64,000 bases of DNA, from positions 7,543 through 71,542 of the forward strand of contig CAZBKM010000014.1 of assembly GCA_964492485.1 (NCBI GenBank). The letters are read 5' to 3'. Source of the DNA: UBA5336 sp964492485. Lineage in GTDB: Bacteria > Pseudomonadota > Alphaproteobacteria > Caulobacterales > Hyphomonadaceae. This document shows, in pieces, positions 27,095-37,400 of this stretch. The stretch's first letter is position 1. Every line of letters begins with the position of its first letter. A program made the translations under genes and the position numbers. The notes below the pieces were generated by a model. That model was not told the DNA's origin. It made no database searches and was given only the letters and a program-made list of their open reading frames with translations.

Positions 27095-28369
27095 ATGCCC
27101 CATTGCAGGCCGTGCGCCTCTTTCCGACGCTGGCAATGCCGGCGCGTCGCCATTGGCGCCCTGTTCGTCTCACTGGTCGTGGCCCACTCTGCGGTCCAGA
27201 AAGCCAGCGCGCAGGCTGTTCCAGGCTACCAGATTGACACCGATTTCAGCCTGGTGGCGCAGTCGACGGCCCCGATCCTGGCTGAAAACTACCTCTCCGG
27301 TTCGATCGTGCGTGTCACACACACGATTGACCTACCGAATGCGGTGTTGCCCGGCGCCCGGTACTTCTGGTCCTTCAAGATCGACGAGCGGACGCGCTTT
27401 CTTCTCTCGGAGGGCGGTTTTATCGGGACGACCGCACCGCTCGCGCTTACCAATGTGCTGCCGGAAAGCCTCGATTTATCCGACTGGCTCATCGTGGAAG
27501 GCCTCGCAACCACTTGGTCGTCCCCTCCCACGGCCTCCGATTACGCGGACGCCACGTGCACGAAGAGCGACGCCGGCCTGCCCGCACTGGACGCATTCGG
27601 GTCAGACGACGCTGACTGTTTCAAGGTAAGGCAGGCCGATAACGTCACGATCTTCAAGGCCTTCGATCTGACGGCGTTTACGCCAGCCGAGCAGGCCATC
27701 ATCGCAAACAACGCCCTCGCCTTCACGTTCTATCTCAGGAACCAGACGGCCGATGGGTTGGCCGTCGGCCTCTCGCTCTACCCCTTTATCGGATACACGA
27801 CAGAAACGACCACAACGGACACGACCACGGGTGCCGTGGACTTCAGGATATTGTGGCAGTCCGGAGCTTTCCCCAACGTCGATCCCGATGCGTGGACCCA
27901 ATACGTTACAGCCTCGACGGACCCCATCTCGAGATGGTTGCAAGCGGGCGAGACCCTCACGGGTCTGGTCGTCGGAATGTCGGTCGCCAACAGCCGCCTG
28001 GCCGAATATCAGATCTGGGGCGCCCAACTGCTCGACCAGCAGGGCTCCAGCGGGTTTCTGCCAGAAGAGTATCCATTCTTCCCGAACGAAGGTGGCGTGG
28101 CCAAGCCGCCCGTAGCGCCGGTCCACGTCAAGCTCGACCAGGTGGTCAAGCACCTTATGACCATTGGCTATTCCAATGGTACAGACCCACCGGCCTCGGC
28201 TGAGGACTGTACCTATACGCCGAGCGATCCGGACAGTGACGGCAGCGACCCGGATGTGACCTATGTCTGTCTGGTAGGGTTCGGAGGCCTTGTGCAAGGC
28301 GGTGTGTATAAAGAAGTAAACTACAGTCTGCCCGAATTCTCGCTCTCCTACCGCATCCGGATCGAGTGA
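27095..28369 (+). CDS. Exported protein of unknown function, two-cysteine module at C-terminus
   Basis: 424 residues, not recognised. A basic N-terminus and hydrophobic stretch (RRVAIGALFVSLVVAHSA) ending near KASAQA form a signal peptide, so the protein is exported. The mature part is beta-rich, acidic and Thr-rich, with a Cys pair near 151 and 170 (DATCTKS, DADCFKV). The last ~60 residues carry DCTYTP and then VTYVCLVGFGGLVQGG, a Cys...CLxGxxG module that recurs in the next two genes. No anchor, lipobox or catalytic motif is seen. The ribosome site is weak, and base composition is less GC-rich than in neighbouring housekeeping genes. Confidence 0.7.
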   Translation: MPHCRPCASFRRWQCRRVAIGALFVSLVVAHSAVQKASAQAVPGYQIDTDFSLVAQSTAPILAENYLSGSIVRVTHTIDLPNAVLPGARYFWSFKIDERTRFLLSEGGFIGTTAPLALTNVLPESLDLSDWLIVEGLATTWSSPPTASDYADATCTKSDAGLPALDAFGSDDADCFKVRQADNVTIFKAFDLTAFTPAEQAIIANNALAFTFYLRNQTADGLAVGLSLYPFIGYTTETTTTDTTTGAVDFRILWQSGAFPNVDPDAWTQYVTASTDPISRWLQAGETLTGLVVGMSVANSRLAEYQIWGAQLLDQQGSSGFLPEEYPFFPNEGGVAKPPVAPVHVKLDQVVKHLMTIGYSNGTDPPASAEDCTYTPSDPDSDGSDPDVTYVCLVGFGGLVQGGVYKEVNYSLPEFSLSYRIRIE

Positions 28370-28372
28370 GGC

Positions 28373-28413
28373 CGGGCGGGTGCGGACCATCGGGACGATG
28401 ACCCCTCCCGTTT
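28373..28413 (+). terminator. Possible terminator hairpin after first exported gene
   Basis: CGGG-c-GGGT at 28373-28381 pairs with ACCC-ct-CCCG at 28401-28410, directly after the stop codon, and is followed by TTTG. The T-run is short, so this is only a candidate. If real, the next two exported genes need their own promoter; a TTGACG at 28412-28417 could be a -35 element, but no convincing -10 was found. Confidence 0.35.
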
Positions 28414-28471
28414 GACGTGTTTACTTTACCTTATGCGTTCTGGCATTGAATGGCGTTCAGGGACTCACGCC

Positions 28472-29095
28472 ATGGCCAGACTGCTCGCCTATCTGATCTG
28501 CCTGCCTGCGCTGGCCCTTGGCGGCGTGTCTGGCGCCGCGCATGCCCAGGTCGCCGTGCCCGACCTCGGCGTCGAAGTGGAGACGGCGCGCGGTTCGGGG
28601 ACACCGCAGGAACCGGTGCCGGGCGCACTCGTGGATTATGTCTACACGTTTGAAAACCCGGATACGACTGACAATCTGACGGTCCCCATGAACCGTTTCG
28701 AGGCCCTCATTGCCCTGCCGGAGGGAACCGAACTGTATCTCCGCCCACAGGTGGCCAGCCCGCATCAAACGCGGAGCTACGTGTCGGCAAGCCACGCGGC
28801 GGTACCCCTATCTTTCGACGCCACCAATCCAACGGTCCTCGCCCTCGAAGCCATCGCGGCCGGAAGCCCCGTCCCCGATCCTCTTCCATCCGGTCAGAGC
28901 GTGTCGGATCTCGGCCTCTGCAGCGACTCAAATCTTCCGTTTGCAAGCAATGAGACTGGCGACCTGAACAGGACCTCGGATCTGTCACGCGAGGTGTCCC
29001 ACCTCTGCCTGTTTGGAAAGGGTGGCCTCTGGCTAGATAACAGCACCCTCACCGTGCGCATTACCCTGCGCATCCGCGACGATAATGGAACCTGA
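28472..29095 (+). CDS. Exported protein of unknown function, second of three
   Basis: 207 residues with a clean signal peptide (MARLLAYLICLPALALGGVS, ending GAAHAQ). The mature part begins VAVPDLGVEVETARGSG and reads like a beta-sandwich resembling conserved-repeat (DUF11-like) modules (GALVDYVYTFENPDTTDNLT). It contains exactly the Cys pair of the shared module: GLCSDSNLPF and later SHLCLFGKGGLW, followed by alternating strands (LTVRITLRIRD). The ATG at 28472 has AGGGA upstream; the longer frame to 28412 places it before the signal peptide. Its stop overlaps the start of the next gene (TGATG). Confidence 0.72.
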   Translation: MARLLAYLICLPALALGGVSGAAHAQVAVPDLGVEVETARGSGTPQEPVPGALVDYVYTFENPDTTDNLTVPMNRFEALIALPEGTELYLRPQVASPHQTRSYVSASHAAVPLSFDATNPTVLALEAIAAGSPVPDPLPSGQSVSDLGLCSDSNLPFASNETGDLNRTSDLSREVSHLCLFGKGGLWLDNSTLTVRITLRIRDDNGT

Positions 29096-32034
29096 TGCCG
29101 TACAGACGCCTGATCCCGCTCCGCCCCATCCTGTCGCTCATGATCGCCCTTGCCCTGCTTGCGGCAGGTCCGGCGGGCGGCGCCGCAATCGCGCAGAGCA
29201 GCGGGATCTCCCGGACGGTCGAGCTTTACCCGTGGACGGGCCTGCCGATGGCCCCGGAGCCCTCCGTGGACGTGGAGGCGAACGAAGCCCTTCTGAGGGT
29301 CGTCTTCACGAACGGATCGGGGAGTGACATCGCAATGTCCGAGGTCGACCTGGTCGTCACCCTGCCAGCCACGCCCGCAAGCCTCGCCCTGGCCGGCACG
29401 TCCGGCGGCGTGGCGAAGGTGTCGCTGGCCTCGTCTTCCGATCCCGCCATTGCCGATGCGGCCGCGGCTTTCACCCTGGCCTATTCGGATGCCGAAAGCA
29501 CGAGGCCGCCCGAAAATGCCAGCGCATGCACCGCGACGCCGGATTTCAGCGAGACGCAAACCGACAGCAAGAACGGCACATACGCCACCCAGCGCGACAG
29601 CGCGGTTCACCATGTCTGCCTCGACGGGCAGACCGGGTACACCTGGCCTGCTGGGGCGAACCTGATCGTCGACATCGTCCTCAACGCACCGGGGATCCTG
29701 TTCGGAGTCACTGACGCAGAGGCCGGCGTTCTGTCGGGGCTGAGCGAGGCCAATACGCTCTTCCTCGTCGCCAACGAGGCGGGCGGGCTCACACCGGGAT
29801 ATGTCGCCGACGCGCCCAACAGCCAGTCGGAGGGCGCGCTCGCCGCGCGCATCGGTCAGCCCGTGGGCAGCGTCCAGGACTGGTCGGCCGGCGCGACCAC
29901 GACCGCACGCGGCGCCACCGTGCCGCCGGAGTTCCTACTTCCGACGTTCAAGGCTGGCGATCAGCAGATCGCATGGCCGGGGCTGGAGATTAACGGAGGA
30001 ACCGCTTTAGAAGCCACGCCCCTCCATCTGCCCGACCTGGGTACGGATGCCGATAACCTGACCGTCATCCTCGCCGGCGAGTACGACGTTTCCGACGGAA
30101 CGATCCCGGCTGGAGGACTCCTGATCTCCTTCACACCCGCCGGACAGTCCACACCAGACGTCTTTCTCGTGTCGCGAACAACGGGCACCGATTTGCAATC
30201 CGTGCCAGACTTCGCCATGATCCGATCGCAGAATACAGACATACCCTGGAACGGCCTGGCGACCGGACAATGGGCTCAGCCCTTCGTCCTGACCCTTGTC
30301 GCCAAAGCGGGGTCCGTCCCCGATCTGTATTGGAACGGCACATGGCTGGCCAACGATGCCGCCCCCGGCGACCGGCTCCACATTGCCCAGAGCCTGACCG
30401 AAGGCGCACTGTTTGGCGACGATGGCGGCTTCGATTTTTCACCGCCGATCCGGCTGGGCTCCGTGCTGGTGACCAGCGTGGACCTCGACATCAGCGACCT
30501 GAACACACTTGTCCAGGCCGCCGCCGCACGCGTCGGGGCAACAGTGACGCTCCCCATCAAGCCGTCGATCCTGCCGGAGCTTCGCAATGCTGACGGTGAG
30601 GTGCTCGCATCGCTCGACGAGGGCGCGGAGACGGTGATCCCGATTTCAGTGGCGAGCGGGGAAAACCTTGATCTTGTCGTGACCGTCACGACACCGGACG
30701 GTACTCCGATCACGGACATCGAGGCGCCTCTAGCTTACGCGGACGACGAAAACTTTGACGCTGCCTTTTTCGTTTACGAGGCAGCGACCGGCTATCGTAC
30801 CATCAATTGGAGTGATCCAACGCCGACCTATGATCCAGACGGCACCAATGTTTACGCACTGCCCATCTACATCGAGGCAGGTGAAACAGACACCGCTTAC
30901 GTCCATCGACGCGACTATGTATTCCAGGTGACAGTGGAGCCTCCTGCAAACCAGGCACCAGAGTTTACCTTATCGCCCAGTGAAGGAAATCTGTGGATTA
31001 CCGCCGGTACGTCCAACGCCACCGTGCTGTTCACGTATGAGGCAACCGACGCGGAGTCAGATGACACCACATTGACGTTCAGTCTCGCAGGCACGGACGG
31101 GTCATCCGGCGCGTTTTCGATTGGGTCTTCTTCGGGCGAACTGATCCTCGCAGATGGCAGCGTGGCCGATGCGAATGGTGATGGCGTCTACAGCCTGCAG
31201 ATCCAGGTTTCCGATGGGGAGGCGTCGACGTCCTCGGACCTCTCGGTGAGGCGCCTGGCGGTCGACCAGGCTGAAACCGATGTCTTTTCGTCAGGATCGA
31301 CCGGGTTTTTCTACCTGGCAGGGGTGAGCGAGTTGTCACCTTATATAGGCGGGGGCGGAGACCCAATTCTGGCTGACGATGAACCGTTTCGCAGGGTGAA
31401 AGACCTTTCCGGCAACGACCACGACGGCGTGAGCGATTCATTAGAGAGTCATCGTCCGGTCCTGGACGTCGACCACGGACTTCCCGCGTTCAGCTTCCGC
31501 GGAGGCCCGGATTTCCTCGATGTTACCGGGCTCCAGGAAATCGACGAGACGAGCCTGACCGCGATCATCGTACTCGAACCCATTTCGACATCTGACGAGC
31601 AGTATCTCGTGGATATTGAGACCGGGCGGACCGTGCTCGCCTATACTTGGCGGCCCCTGTCGAGCGGCGATGCCCAGAAGCAGCCCGTTGCTTATTATGA
31701 CGGAGCCTGGGTCCGTGGAGGGGATCCGCTCGCCTGGAATGTCAGCACCAACATTGGAAAACGGATGATCCTCACCTACCGCCTTGGCTACGAGGACGAT
31801 GGAGCGTTACGGGGCGCGATCTACCTCAATGACGATCTGAACAACCCCCTGGTGACGGGATCTTACGAACCCGATCCAATCGATGGAACGATTCGCATTG
31901 GCAAGCGCTTTTCCGGGGACAACTATCCTTATAACGGACTCATCTATTCAGTGCTGCTGGTTGACCGGGCTTTGACCACTGAGGAAATCGTCGAGCTGGT
32001 GACCATCGCAAAGGAACGCTACGCCATCGAGTAA
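29095..32034 (+). CDS. Large exported protein with cadherin-like and LamG-like domains
   Basis: 979 residues. Signal peptide at about 1-35 (PILSLMIALALLAAGPAGGA, ending AIAQS). Residues 36-205 repeat the two-Cys module seen in the upstream protein (SACTATPDF, HHVCLDGQTGYTW). About 280-465 look like a concanavalin/LamG-type sandwich; 470-610 are beta-rich; about 618-723 match a cadherin-like repeat (NQAPEFTLSP, VADANGDGVYSLQIQVSDGE); 740-979 are a second LamG-like domain (RVKDLSGNDHDG, LPAFSFRGGPDFLDV). Such domain sets are typical of surface proteins that bind glycans. No sorting signal or beta-barrel was seen, so the export route beyond the inner membrane is unknown. Confidence 0.75.
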   Translation: MPYRRLIPLRPILSLMIALALLAAGPAGGAAIAQSSGISRTVELYPWTGLPMAPEPSVDVEANEALLRVVFTNGSGSDIAMSEVDLVVTLPATPASLALAGTSGGVAKVSLASSSDPAIADAAAAFTLAYSDAESTRPPENASACTATPDFSETQTDSKNGTYATQRDSAVHHVCLDGQTGYTWPAGANLIVDIVLNAPGILFGVTDAEAGVLSGLSEANTLFLVANEAGGLTPGYVADAPNSQSEGALAARIGQPVGSVQDWSAGATTTARGATVPPEFLLPTFKAGDQQIAWPGLEINGGTALEATPLHLPDLGTDADNLTVILAGEYDVSDGTIPAGGLLISFTPAGQSTPDVFLVSRTTGTDLQSVPDFAMIRSQNTDIPWNGLATGQWAQPFVLTLVAKAGSVPDLYWNGTWLANDAAPGDRLHIAQSLTEGALFGDDGGFDFSPPIRLGSVLVTSVDLDISDLNTLVQAAAARVGATVTLPIKPSILPELRNADGEVLASLDEGAETVIPISVASGENLDLVVTVTTPDGTPITDIEAPLAYADDENFDAAFFVYEAATGYRTINWSDPTPTYDPDGTNVYALPIYIEAGETDTAYVHRRDYVFQVTVEPPANQAPEFTLSPSEGNLWITAGTSNATVLFTYEATDAESDDTTLTFSLAGTDGSSGAFSIGSSSGELILADGSVADANGDGVYSLQIQVSDGEASTSSDLSVRRLAVDQAETDVFSSGSTGFFYLAGVSELSPYIGGGGDPILADDEPFRRVKDLSGNDHDGVSDSLESHRPVLDVDHGLPAFSFRGGPDFLDVTGLQEIDETSLTAIIVLEPISTSDEQYLVDIETGRTVLAYTWRPLSSGDAQKQPVAYYDGAWVRGGDPLAWNVSTNIGKRMILTYRLGYEDDGALRGAIYLNDDLNNPLVTGSYEPDPIDGTIRIGKRFSGDNYPYNGLIYSVLLVDRALTTEEIVELVTIAKERYAIE

Positions 32035-32174
32035 CTGGTCTACAGCCGCGGCGAAGCGGCTGACGTTCCCGCGCCCGCGTAAGACCAAAGTCCCTCTACC
32101 GGCGGGCGATCGCCTCGGCGAACGTGGCAGGACGGCAGGATAGCCGTTCTCGACACAACCTCCGGGGAGGACAC

Positions 32175-32456
32175 ATGACCGATCGCTCTCAATCCTCAGA
32201 CGCAGACCTGGCGAATGCCCGGGCGTACTGGGCGGCCACGGTCCGCCTGACGCTCTCGCTGCTCGTCATCTGGTTTACCGTCTCCTACGGCTTCGGGATC
32301 CTGCTGCGCGACGCGCTGGATGCCGTCTCGATCGGCGGGGCACCGCTGGGCTTCTGGTTCGCGCAGCAGGGCGCGATCTACGTCTTCGTGGCGCTGATCT
32401 TCTATTACTGCACCGCCATGGCCCGCCTCGAAAAGAAATTCGGAATCAAGGGGTAG
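32175..32456 (+). CDS. DUF4212 small subunit of a sodium/solute symporter
   Basis: 93-residue membrane protein with two helices (TVRLTLSLLVIWFTVSYGFG and WFAQQGAIYVFVALIFYYC) and the C-terminal ARLEKKFG, as in DUF4212 proteins encoded just before acetate-type symporters. It probably assists or stabilises the large subunit. GGGGAGGACAC precedes the ATG at 32175, and the symporter gene starts four bases after its stop. Confidence 0.88.
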   Translation: MTDRSQSSDADLANARAYWAATVRLTLSLLVIWFTVSYGFGILLRDALDAVSIGGAPLGFWFAQQGAIYVFVALIFYYCTAMARLEKKFGIKG

Positions 32457-32460
32457 GACC

Positions 32461-34248
32461 ATGGATCAGTCGTTCTGGACATACTTCTTCGTGATCCTGA
32501 CCTTCGGGATCTATGTGGGCATCGCGATCTGGTCGCGGGCCGGGTCGACCGACGATTTCTACGTCGCCGGTCATGACGTCCACCCCACGGTGAACGGCAT
32601 GGCGACCGCAGCCGACTGGATGTCGGCGGCCTCGTTCCTGTCCATGGCCGGGCTCATCGCCTTCATGGGCTATGGCGGGTCGGTCTATCTCATGGGCTGG
32701 ACCGGGGGCTATGTGCTGCTGGCTGTGCTGCTGGCGCCGTTCCTGCGCGAGTTCGGAAAGTTCACCGTGCCCGACTTCGTGGGCGACCGGTACTATTCCA
32801 CGACCGCGCGCGTGATCGCCGTGATCTGCGCGCTCTTCGTCTCCTTCACCTACATTGCGGGTCAGATGCGGGGCGTCGGCGTCGCGTTCTCCGGCTTCCT
32901 GGGGGTCGACTTCAATCTCGGCATCGCGATCGGCATGGTCATCGTGTTCTTCTATGCCGTGCTCGGCGGCATGAAGGGCGTCACCTACACCCAGGTGGCG
33001 CAGTATGTGGTGCTGATCTTCGCCTATACGGTGCCCGCGATCTTCATTTCGCTGATCATCACCGGCAATGTGTTCCCGCAGCTCGGCTTCATCTCCAATG
33101 TCCGCGGCGAGGATGTGGCGATGCTGGAGAAGCTGAACACGGTTGTCCGCGACCTCGGCTTCCTGGAATACACGTCCACCGACAAGTCGATGTTCGACGT
33201 GTTCGCCATTACCGGCGCCCTGATGTTCGGAACCGCGGGCCTGCCCCACGTGATCATCCGCTTCTTCACCGTGCCAAGTGCCAAGGCGGCGCGCTATTCG
33301 GCCGGCTGGGCGCTGGTCTTCATCGCGATCCTCTACACCACAGCGCCCGCTGTGGCGGCCTTCGCCCGACTGAACTTCATCGAGACGGTCAACGAGGCCA
33401 CCTATATCGCGGACGACGAGGACTATGCCGCCCGCGCCGCCGAGATCGAGGCGGCCGGAGGCAAGCCGGTGCCGGAATGGTACAAGTCGTGGGAGAAGAC
33501 GGGCCTTCTGTCCTTCGACGACAAGAATGGCGATGGCGTGATCCAGCATCGCGGGCCGAACGCCCCTGACGGCGTGGCCAACGAGGTCTCGCCCGACCGC
33601 GACATCTTCGTGCTCGCCAATCCGGAGATTGCACAGCTTCCGGGCTGGGTGATCGGCCTTGTCGTCGCCGGCGGCCTGGCGGCGGCGCTCTCCACCGCGG
33701 CGGGACTGCTGATGGTGATCTCGTCGGCCGTCAGCCATGACCTCTGTCGGCGCACCTTCTTCACGGAGATGGGCGACAAGACCGAACTCGTCGTGGCCCG
33801 GTTCTCCGCGGCCGGTGCGGTCCTTGCGGCGGGCCTGCTGGGGGTGTTCTCCTCGCAGCTCGGCTTCGTGGCGCAAGTGGTCGCGTTCGCCTTCGGTCTG
33901 GCGGCGGCGTCGCTGTTCCCGATCATCTTCCTGGGCATCTTCTGGAAGCGCATGAATCGGGAAGGCGCCATTGCCGCCATGATAACCGGCCTGGTAACGA
34001 CATTCGGCTACATCTACGCCTTCAAGTTCGGTGGCCTGTCGCCCGACCAGTACCTGTTCGGCGTCTCGCCCGAGGGCATCGGCTTCGTCTTCATGTGGCT
34101 GGCCGGTGCCGTCGGCATCGGGGTTGCCCTGGTCACCGACGCCCCGCCACAGGACGTACAGGACCTGGTCGAGGACATCCGCGTGCCCGGCACCCGCCGT
34201 GCCCATGGCAGCGCGGATTCGGGCATGGCCCCGATCCCGGCCGAATAG
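32461..34248 (+). CDS. Sodium:solute symporter, ActP-like acetate permease
   Basis: 595-residue SLC5-type transporter of the ActP/VC_2705 subfamily, likely importing acetate or another small carboxylate with Na+. Helical family motifs include YVAGHDVHPTVNGMATAADWMSA-type N-terminus, TYIAGQMRGVGVAFSG and GLAAALSTAAGLLMVISSAVSHD. A long hydrophilic loop near residues 330-400 contains DDKNGDGVIQ, which resembles a calcium-binding EF-hand loop and recurs in relatives. Paired with the DUF4212 gene and next to an acetate sensor and acetyl-CoA synthetase, which supports acetate as substrate. Confidence 0.87.
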   Translation: MDQSFWTYFFVILTFGIYVGIAIWSRAGSTDDFYVAGHDVHPTVNGMATAADWMSAASFLSMAGLIAFMGYGGSVYLMGWTGGYVLLAVLLAPFLREFGKFTVPDFVGDRYYSTTARVIAVICALFVSFTYIAGQMRGVGVAFSGFLGVDFNLGIAIGMVIVFFYAVLGGMKGVTYTQVAQYVVLIFAYTVPAIFISLIITGNVFPQLGFISNVRGEDVAMLEKLNTVVRDLGFLEYTSTDKSMFDVFAITGALMFGTAGLPHVIIRFFTVPSAKAARYSAGWALVFIAILYTTAPAVAAFARLNFIETVNEATYIADDEDYAARAAEIEAAGGKPVPEWYKSWEKTGLLSFDDKNGDGVIQHRGPNAPDGVANEVSPDRDIFVLANPEIAQLPGWVIGLVVAGGLAAALSTAAGLLMVISSAVSHDLCRRTFFTEMGDKTELVVARFSAAGAVLAAGLLGVFSSQLGFVAQVVAFAFGLAAASLFPIIFLGIFWKRMNREGAIAAMITGLVTTFGYIYAFKFGGLSPDQYLFGVSPEGIGFVFMWLAGAVGIGVALVTDAPPQDVQDLVEDIRVPGTRRAHGSADSGMAPIPAE

Positions 34249-34259
34249 GCGCTCCCGAA

Positions 34260-34283
34260 CCGGCCGGGGCAATCCCCGGCCGG
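34260..34283 (+). terminator. Perfect 10-bp hairpin after symporter gene
   Basis: CCGGCCGGGG, loop CAAT, CCCCGGCCGG, 12 bases after the symporter stop. No T-run follows directly, so on its own it may stall or stabilise the transcript; a second hairpin with a T-tract lies about 30 bases downstream. Confidence 0.55.
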
Positions 34284-34311
34284 ACTCACTGACGGCCCTG
34301 AAGGGGCCGGT

Positions 34312-34341
34312 GGGGCGGCTCCCGGCGGGCCGCCCCCTTTT
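34312..34341 (+). terminator. Rho-independent terminator between symporter and sensor kinase
   Basis: GGGGCGGC at 34312-34319 pairs with GCCGCCCC at 34329-34336 across a 9-base loop and is followed by CTTTTCG. This is the best intrinsic terminator candidate in the window and would separate the symporter transcript from the sensor gene. Confidence 0.6.
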
Positions 34342-34401
34342 CGTTTCGGCCCTTGCAAGCGGACCGCTGACGGGGAAACGTCGGAGCGCGGAGGAAACGC
34401 A

Positions 34402-37400
34402 ATGGCGATCTGGCTCATCCTGGCAGCCACGGCGGTCTATGTGGGCCTGCTGTTCCTGGTCGCCTGGCAGGGCGACCGGATGGCGGCACGCACCCGGCGC
34501 CCTGTCCGGCCGGTCGTCTATGCCCTGGCGCTGGCGGTCTACTGCACCTCGTGGACCTTTTACGGGGCGGTTGGCACGGCGGCGGAGTCCGGCTGGGATT
34601 ATCTGCCGATCTATCTCGGCCCCGCGCTGGTCTTTCTCCTGGCACCCGACCTCGTCCGGCGGATCGGCGACGTGGCCCAGCGCGAAAGCGTGACGTCGCT
34701 GTCGGACTTCCTCGCGGCGCGCTATGGCAAGAGCCGTTTGCTCGCGGCTGTGGCGACCCTGGCCGCCGTTGCCGGCAGCCTGCCCTATATCGCGCTGCAA
34801 CTGAAATCCGTTGGGATGAGCTTCGAGGCGCTGGCCGATCCGCCCGGAGACGGCAGCCAGGACCTGCCCGTCGACACGATGCTCGCCACTGCGCTTCTCC
34901 TGGCGCTGTTCGCGATCCTGTTCGGCGCGCGGAACGCCGACACCACACGGCGCAATGCGGGCCTGATGCGCGCGCTGGCGCTGGAATCGCTGGTCAAGCT
35001 CGTCGCCCTGGGTGCCGTCTGCGTCCTCTCCCTCAGCCTGCTCGGCCAGATCGATCCGTCCCGGCTCGCCGAGGCCCGGGTACCGTTCGATGTCGGCGGT
35101 CCCGTGGGGGGCTTCCTGACCCTGACACTCCTGTCCATGGCCGCGATCCTCTGCCTGCCGCGCCAGTTCCACATTGCCGTGATCGAGCGCGGGCGATCCG
35201 ACGACGTGCGCACGGCGGCCTGGCTTTTCCCGCTCTATCTGGCGCTGACCTCACTGGTGGTGATCCCGATCACGCTGGCAGGCGGCGGTCTGCTGCCCGC
35301 TGACGTCCCGCCCGACCTGTTCGTTCTGGCGCTGCCGTTGAGCGAGGGCAACACCGCGCTGGCCCTGCTTGTCTTCCTCGGCGGCTTCTCGGCGGCCACG
35401 GGCATGGTGATCGTCTCCAGCGTCGCGCTGTCCACCATGGTCACCAATGACCTCATTGTCCCCACACTGATGCGGTTCGGACGCCTGAAGCCGGACCAGC
35501 GCGACATCGGCACCAATCTGGTGCGCACCCGCCGGGCCGTGATCCTGATCCTGTTGCTGCTCGCCTATGCCTATTCCCGCAGCGCCGGCAGCCAGGGCGC
35601 GCTGGCCCAGATCGGCCTGCTCTCCTTCGCCGCGGCCGCGCAATTCGCACCGGGGCTCATCGGTGCGGTCTACTGGCGCGGCGGCCACAGGATCGGCGTA
35701 CTGGCGGGCCTGATCGCCGGCATGGCGCTGTGGATCTATACGCTTCTCATGCCCGCCCTGCTCGGTTCGCAGGCGGTCGCGGCGCTCGGCCTCACCGGTC
35801 CGCTCGCCCCCTACCGCCTGCTCGGCTTCGACCTGGGGGACCCGCTCAGCCACGGGACGCTCTGGAGCCTGGGCGCGAACCTCGCGCTCTATGTCCTGGT
35901 TTCCCTTCGGATGCGTGACCGCCTGCGCGACCGGATCCAGGCGGCCGTCTTCACGGGCCGCGAGCCGGTGACGACCCATGACAGCCTGCCCGCCTCCACC
36001 CGGGCCAGCGGCACGACCCCAGACGGCCTGCGTGCGCTGGCAGAACGGTTCCTGTCGCCCGAAGCGGTCGCCGAGACGTTCCGCCGACATGGCGACGAGA
36101 CCGGCCAGCCGGTGTCCGGCGACCAGCCTGCCGACTGGGGTCTGGTACAGCAGACCGAGCGGCTCCTGGCGCGCGCCATCGGCGCGTCGTCGGCGCGCGT
36201 CGTCCTGTCCTCCGCGCTCGCCGGGGGGGCGGTCGACCTGCGCGACGTGCTCGCCATCCTGGACCAGCAGACCCAGGCGGAGCGCTTCGACCGCCACATG
36301 CTGCAATCCATGCTCGAACATATCGGTCAGGGAATTTCGGTCGTCGATGGCCAGCAGCGCCTGGTCGCCTGGAACAGCACCTATGTGGAGATGTTCCGCT
36401 ATCCGCCGCATCTGGTCCATCTGGGCCGGCCGATCTCGGACCTGATCGCCTACAACATCGCCCAGGGCTGGATCCAGGGCGAGGGTGCCGAAAACGAAAT
36501 CCGACGCCGGGTGGACCACATGCGGGCCGGTCGCCCGCACGTCTTCGAGCGCCAGAACCCCGATGGCACCTGGCTGCGAATCACGGGCTCCCCGATGCCG
36601 GGCGGCGGCTATGTGACGGCCTTCACCGACATCACCGAGGACAAGCGCCGCGAGCAGGCGCTGATGGAGTTGACGGCGACGCTGGAAGCCCGCGTCGATG
36701 CGCGCACCGAGGATTTGCGCGTCATGGCGGCGGACCTGGACAGCGCACGCCAGGAGGCCGAGCAGGCCAATGCGTCCAAGACCCGTTTCCTCGCCGCCGC
36801 CAGTCACGACCTGCTGCAGCCTCTGAACGCCGCGCGGCTGTTCCTCGGCGCCCTGGCGAGCCGCGAGGCCGGCTCCGACCCGCGCGAGCTGATCGCCAAG
36901 ACCGACCGCGCCATCGAGTCGGCCGACCAGCTTCTGCGCGGCCTGCTCGACATGACCCGGCTGGACCAGGGCACGATCACGGCCAAGCCGGCCGTGCTGC
37001 CGGCAGGGCCGGTGATGGAAGACCTGGTGGAGGAGGCGCTTCCCATGGCGCGTGCGGCGGGACTGGACCTGCGGCTGGCGCCAACCTCCCTGTCGGTGCG
37101 CGCCGATCCGGATTTCCTGCAGAGCATCCTGCGCAACTTCCTGTCCAATGCGCGGCGCTACACCCGCCATGGCCGGATCCTCATCGGTGCGCGACGCCGG
37201 CGCGGCCGGGTGCGGTTCGAAGTGTGGGACACCGGACCCGGCATCGCCGAAGCGCGTCAGGACGCGATCTTCGAGGCGTTCCGGCGGCTTGCCGACACCG
37301 ACAATGCCGGCGTGCGGGGGGCGGGACTCGGCCTTGCCATCGCCAGGCGGATGGCCGACCTGATGCAGGCCCGGATCGGCGTACGCTCGATCCCCGGGCG

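Noticed and set aside
27778..27990. Antisense frame in the first exported gene
   Set aside because: No start signal and no family; the sense strand has a signal peptide and consistent protein features.
32446..35172. 908-codon frame on the minus strand
   Set aside because: Antisense to the symporter and sensor kinase, both clearly real.
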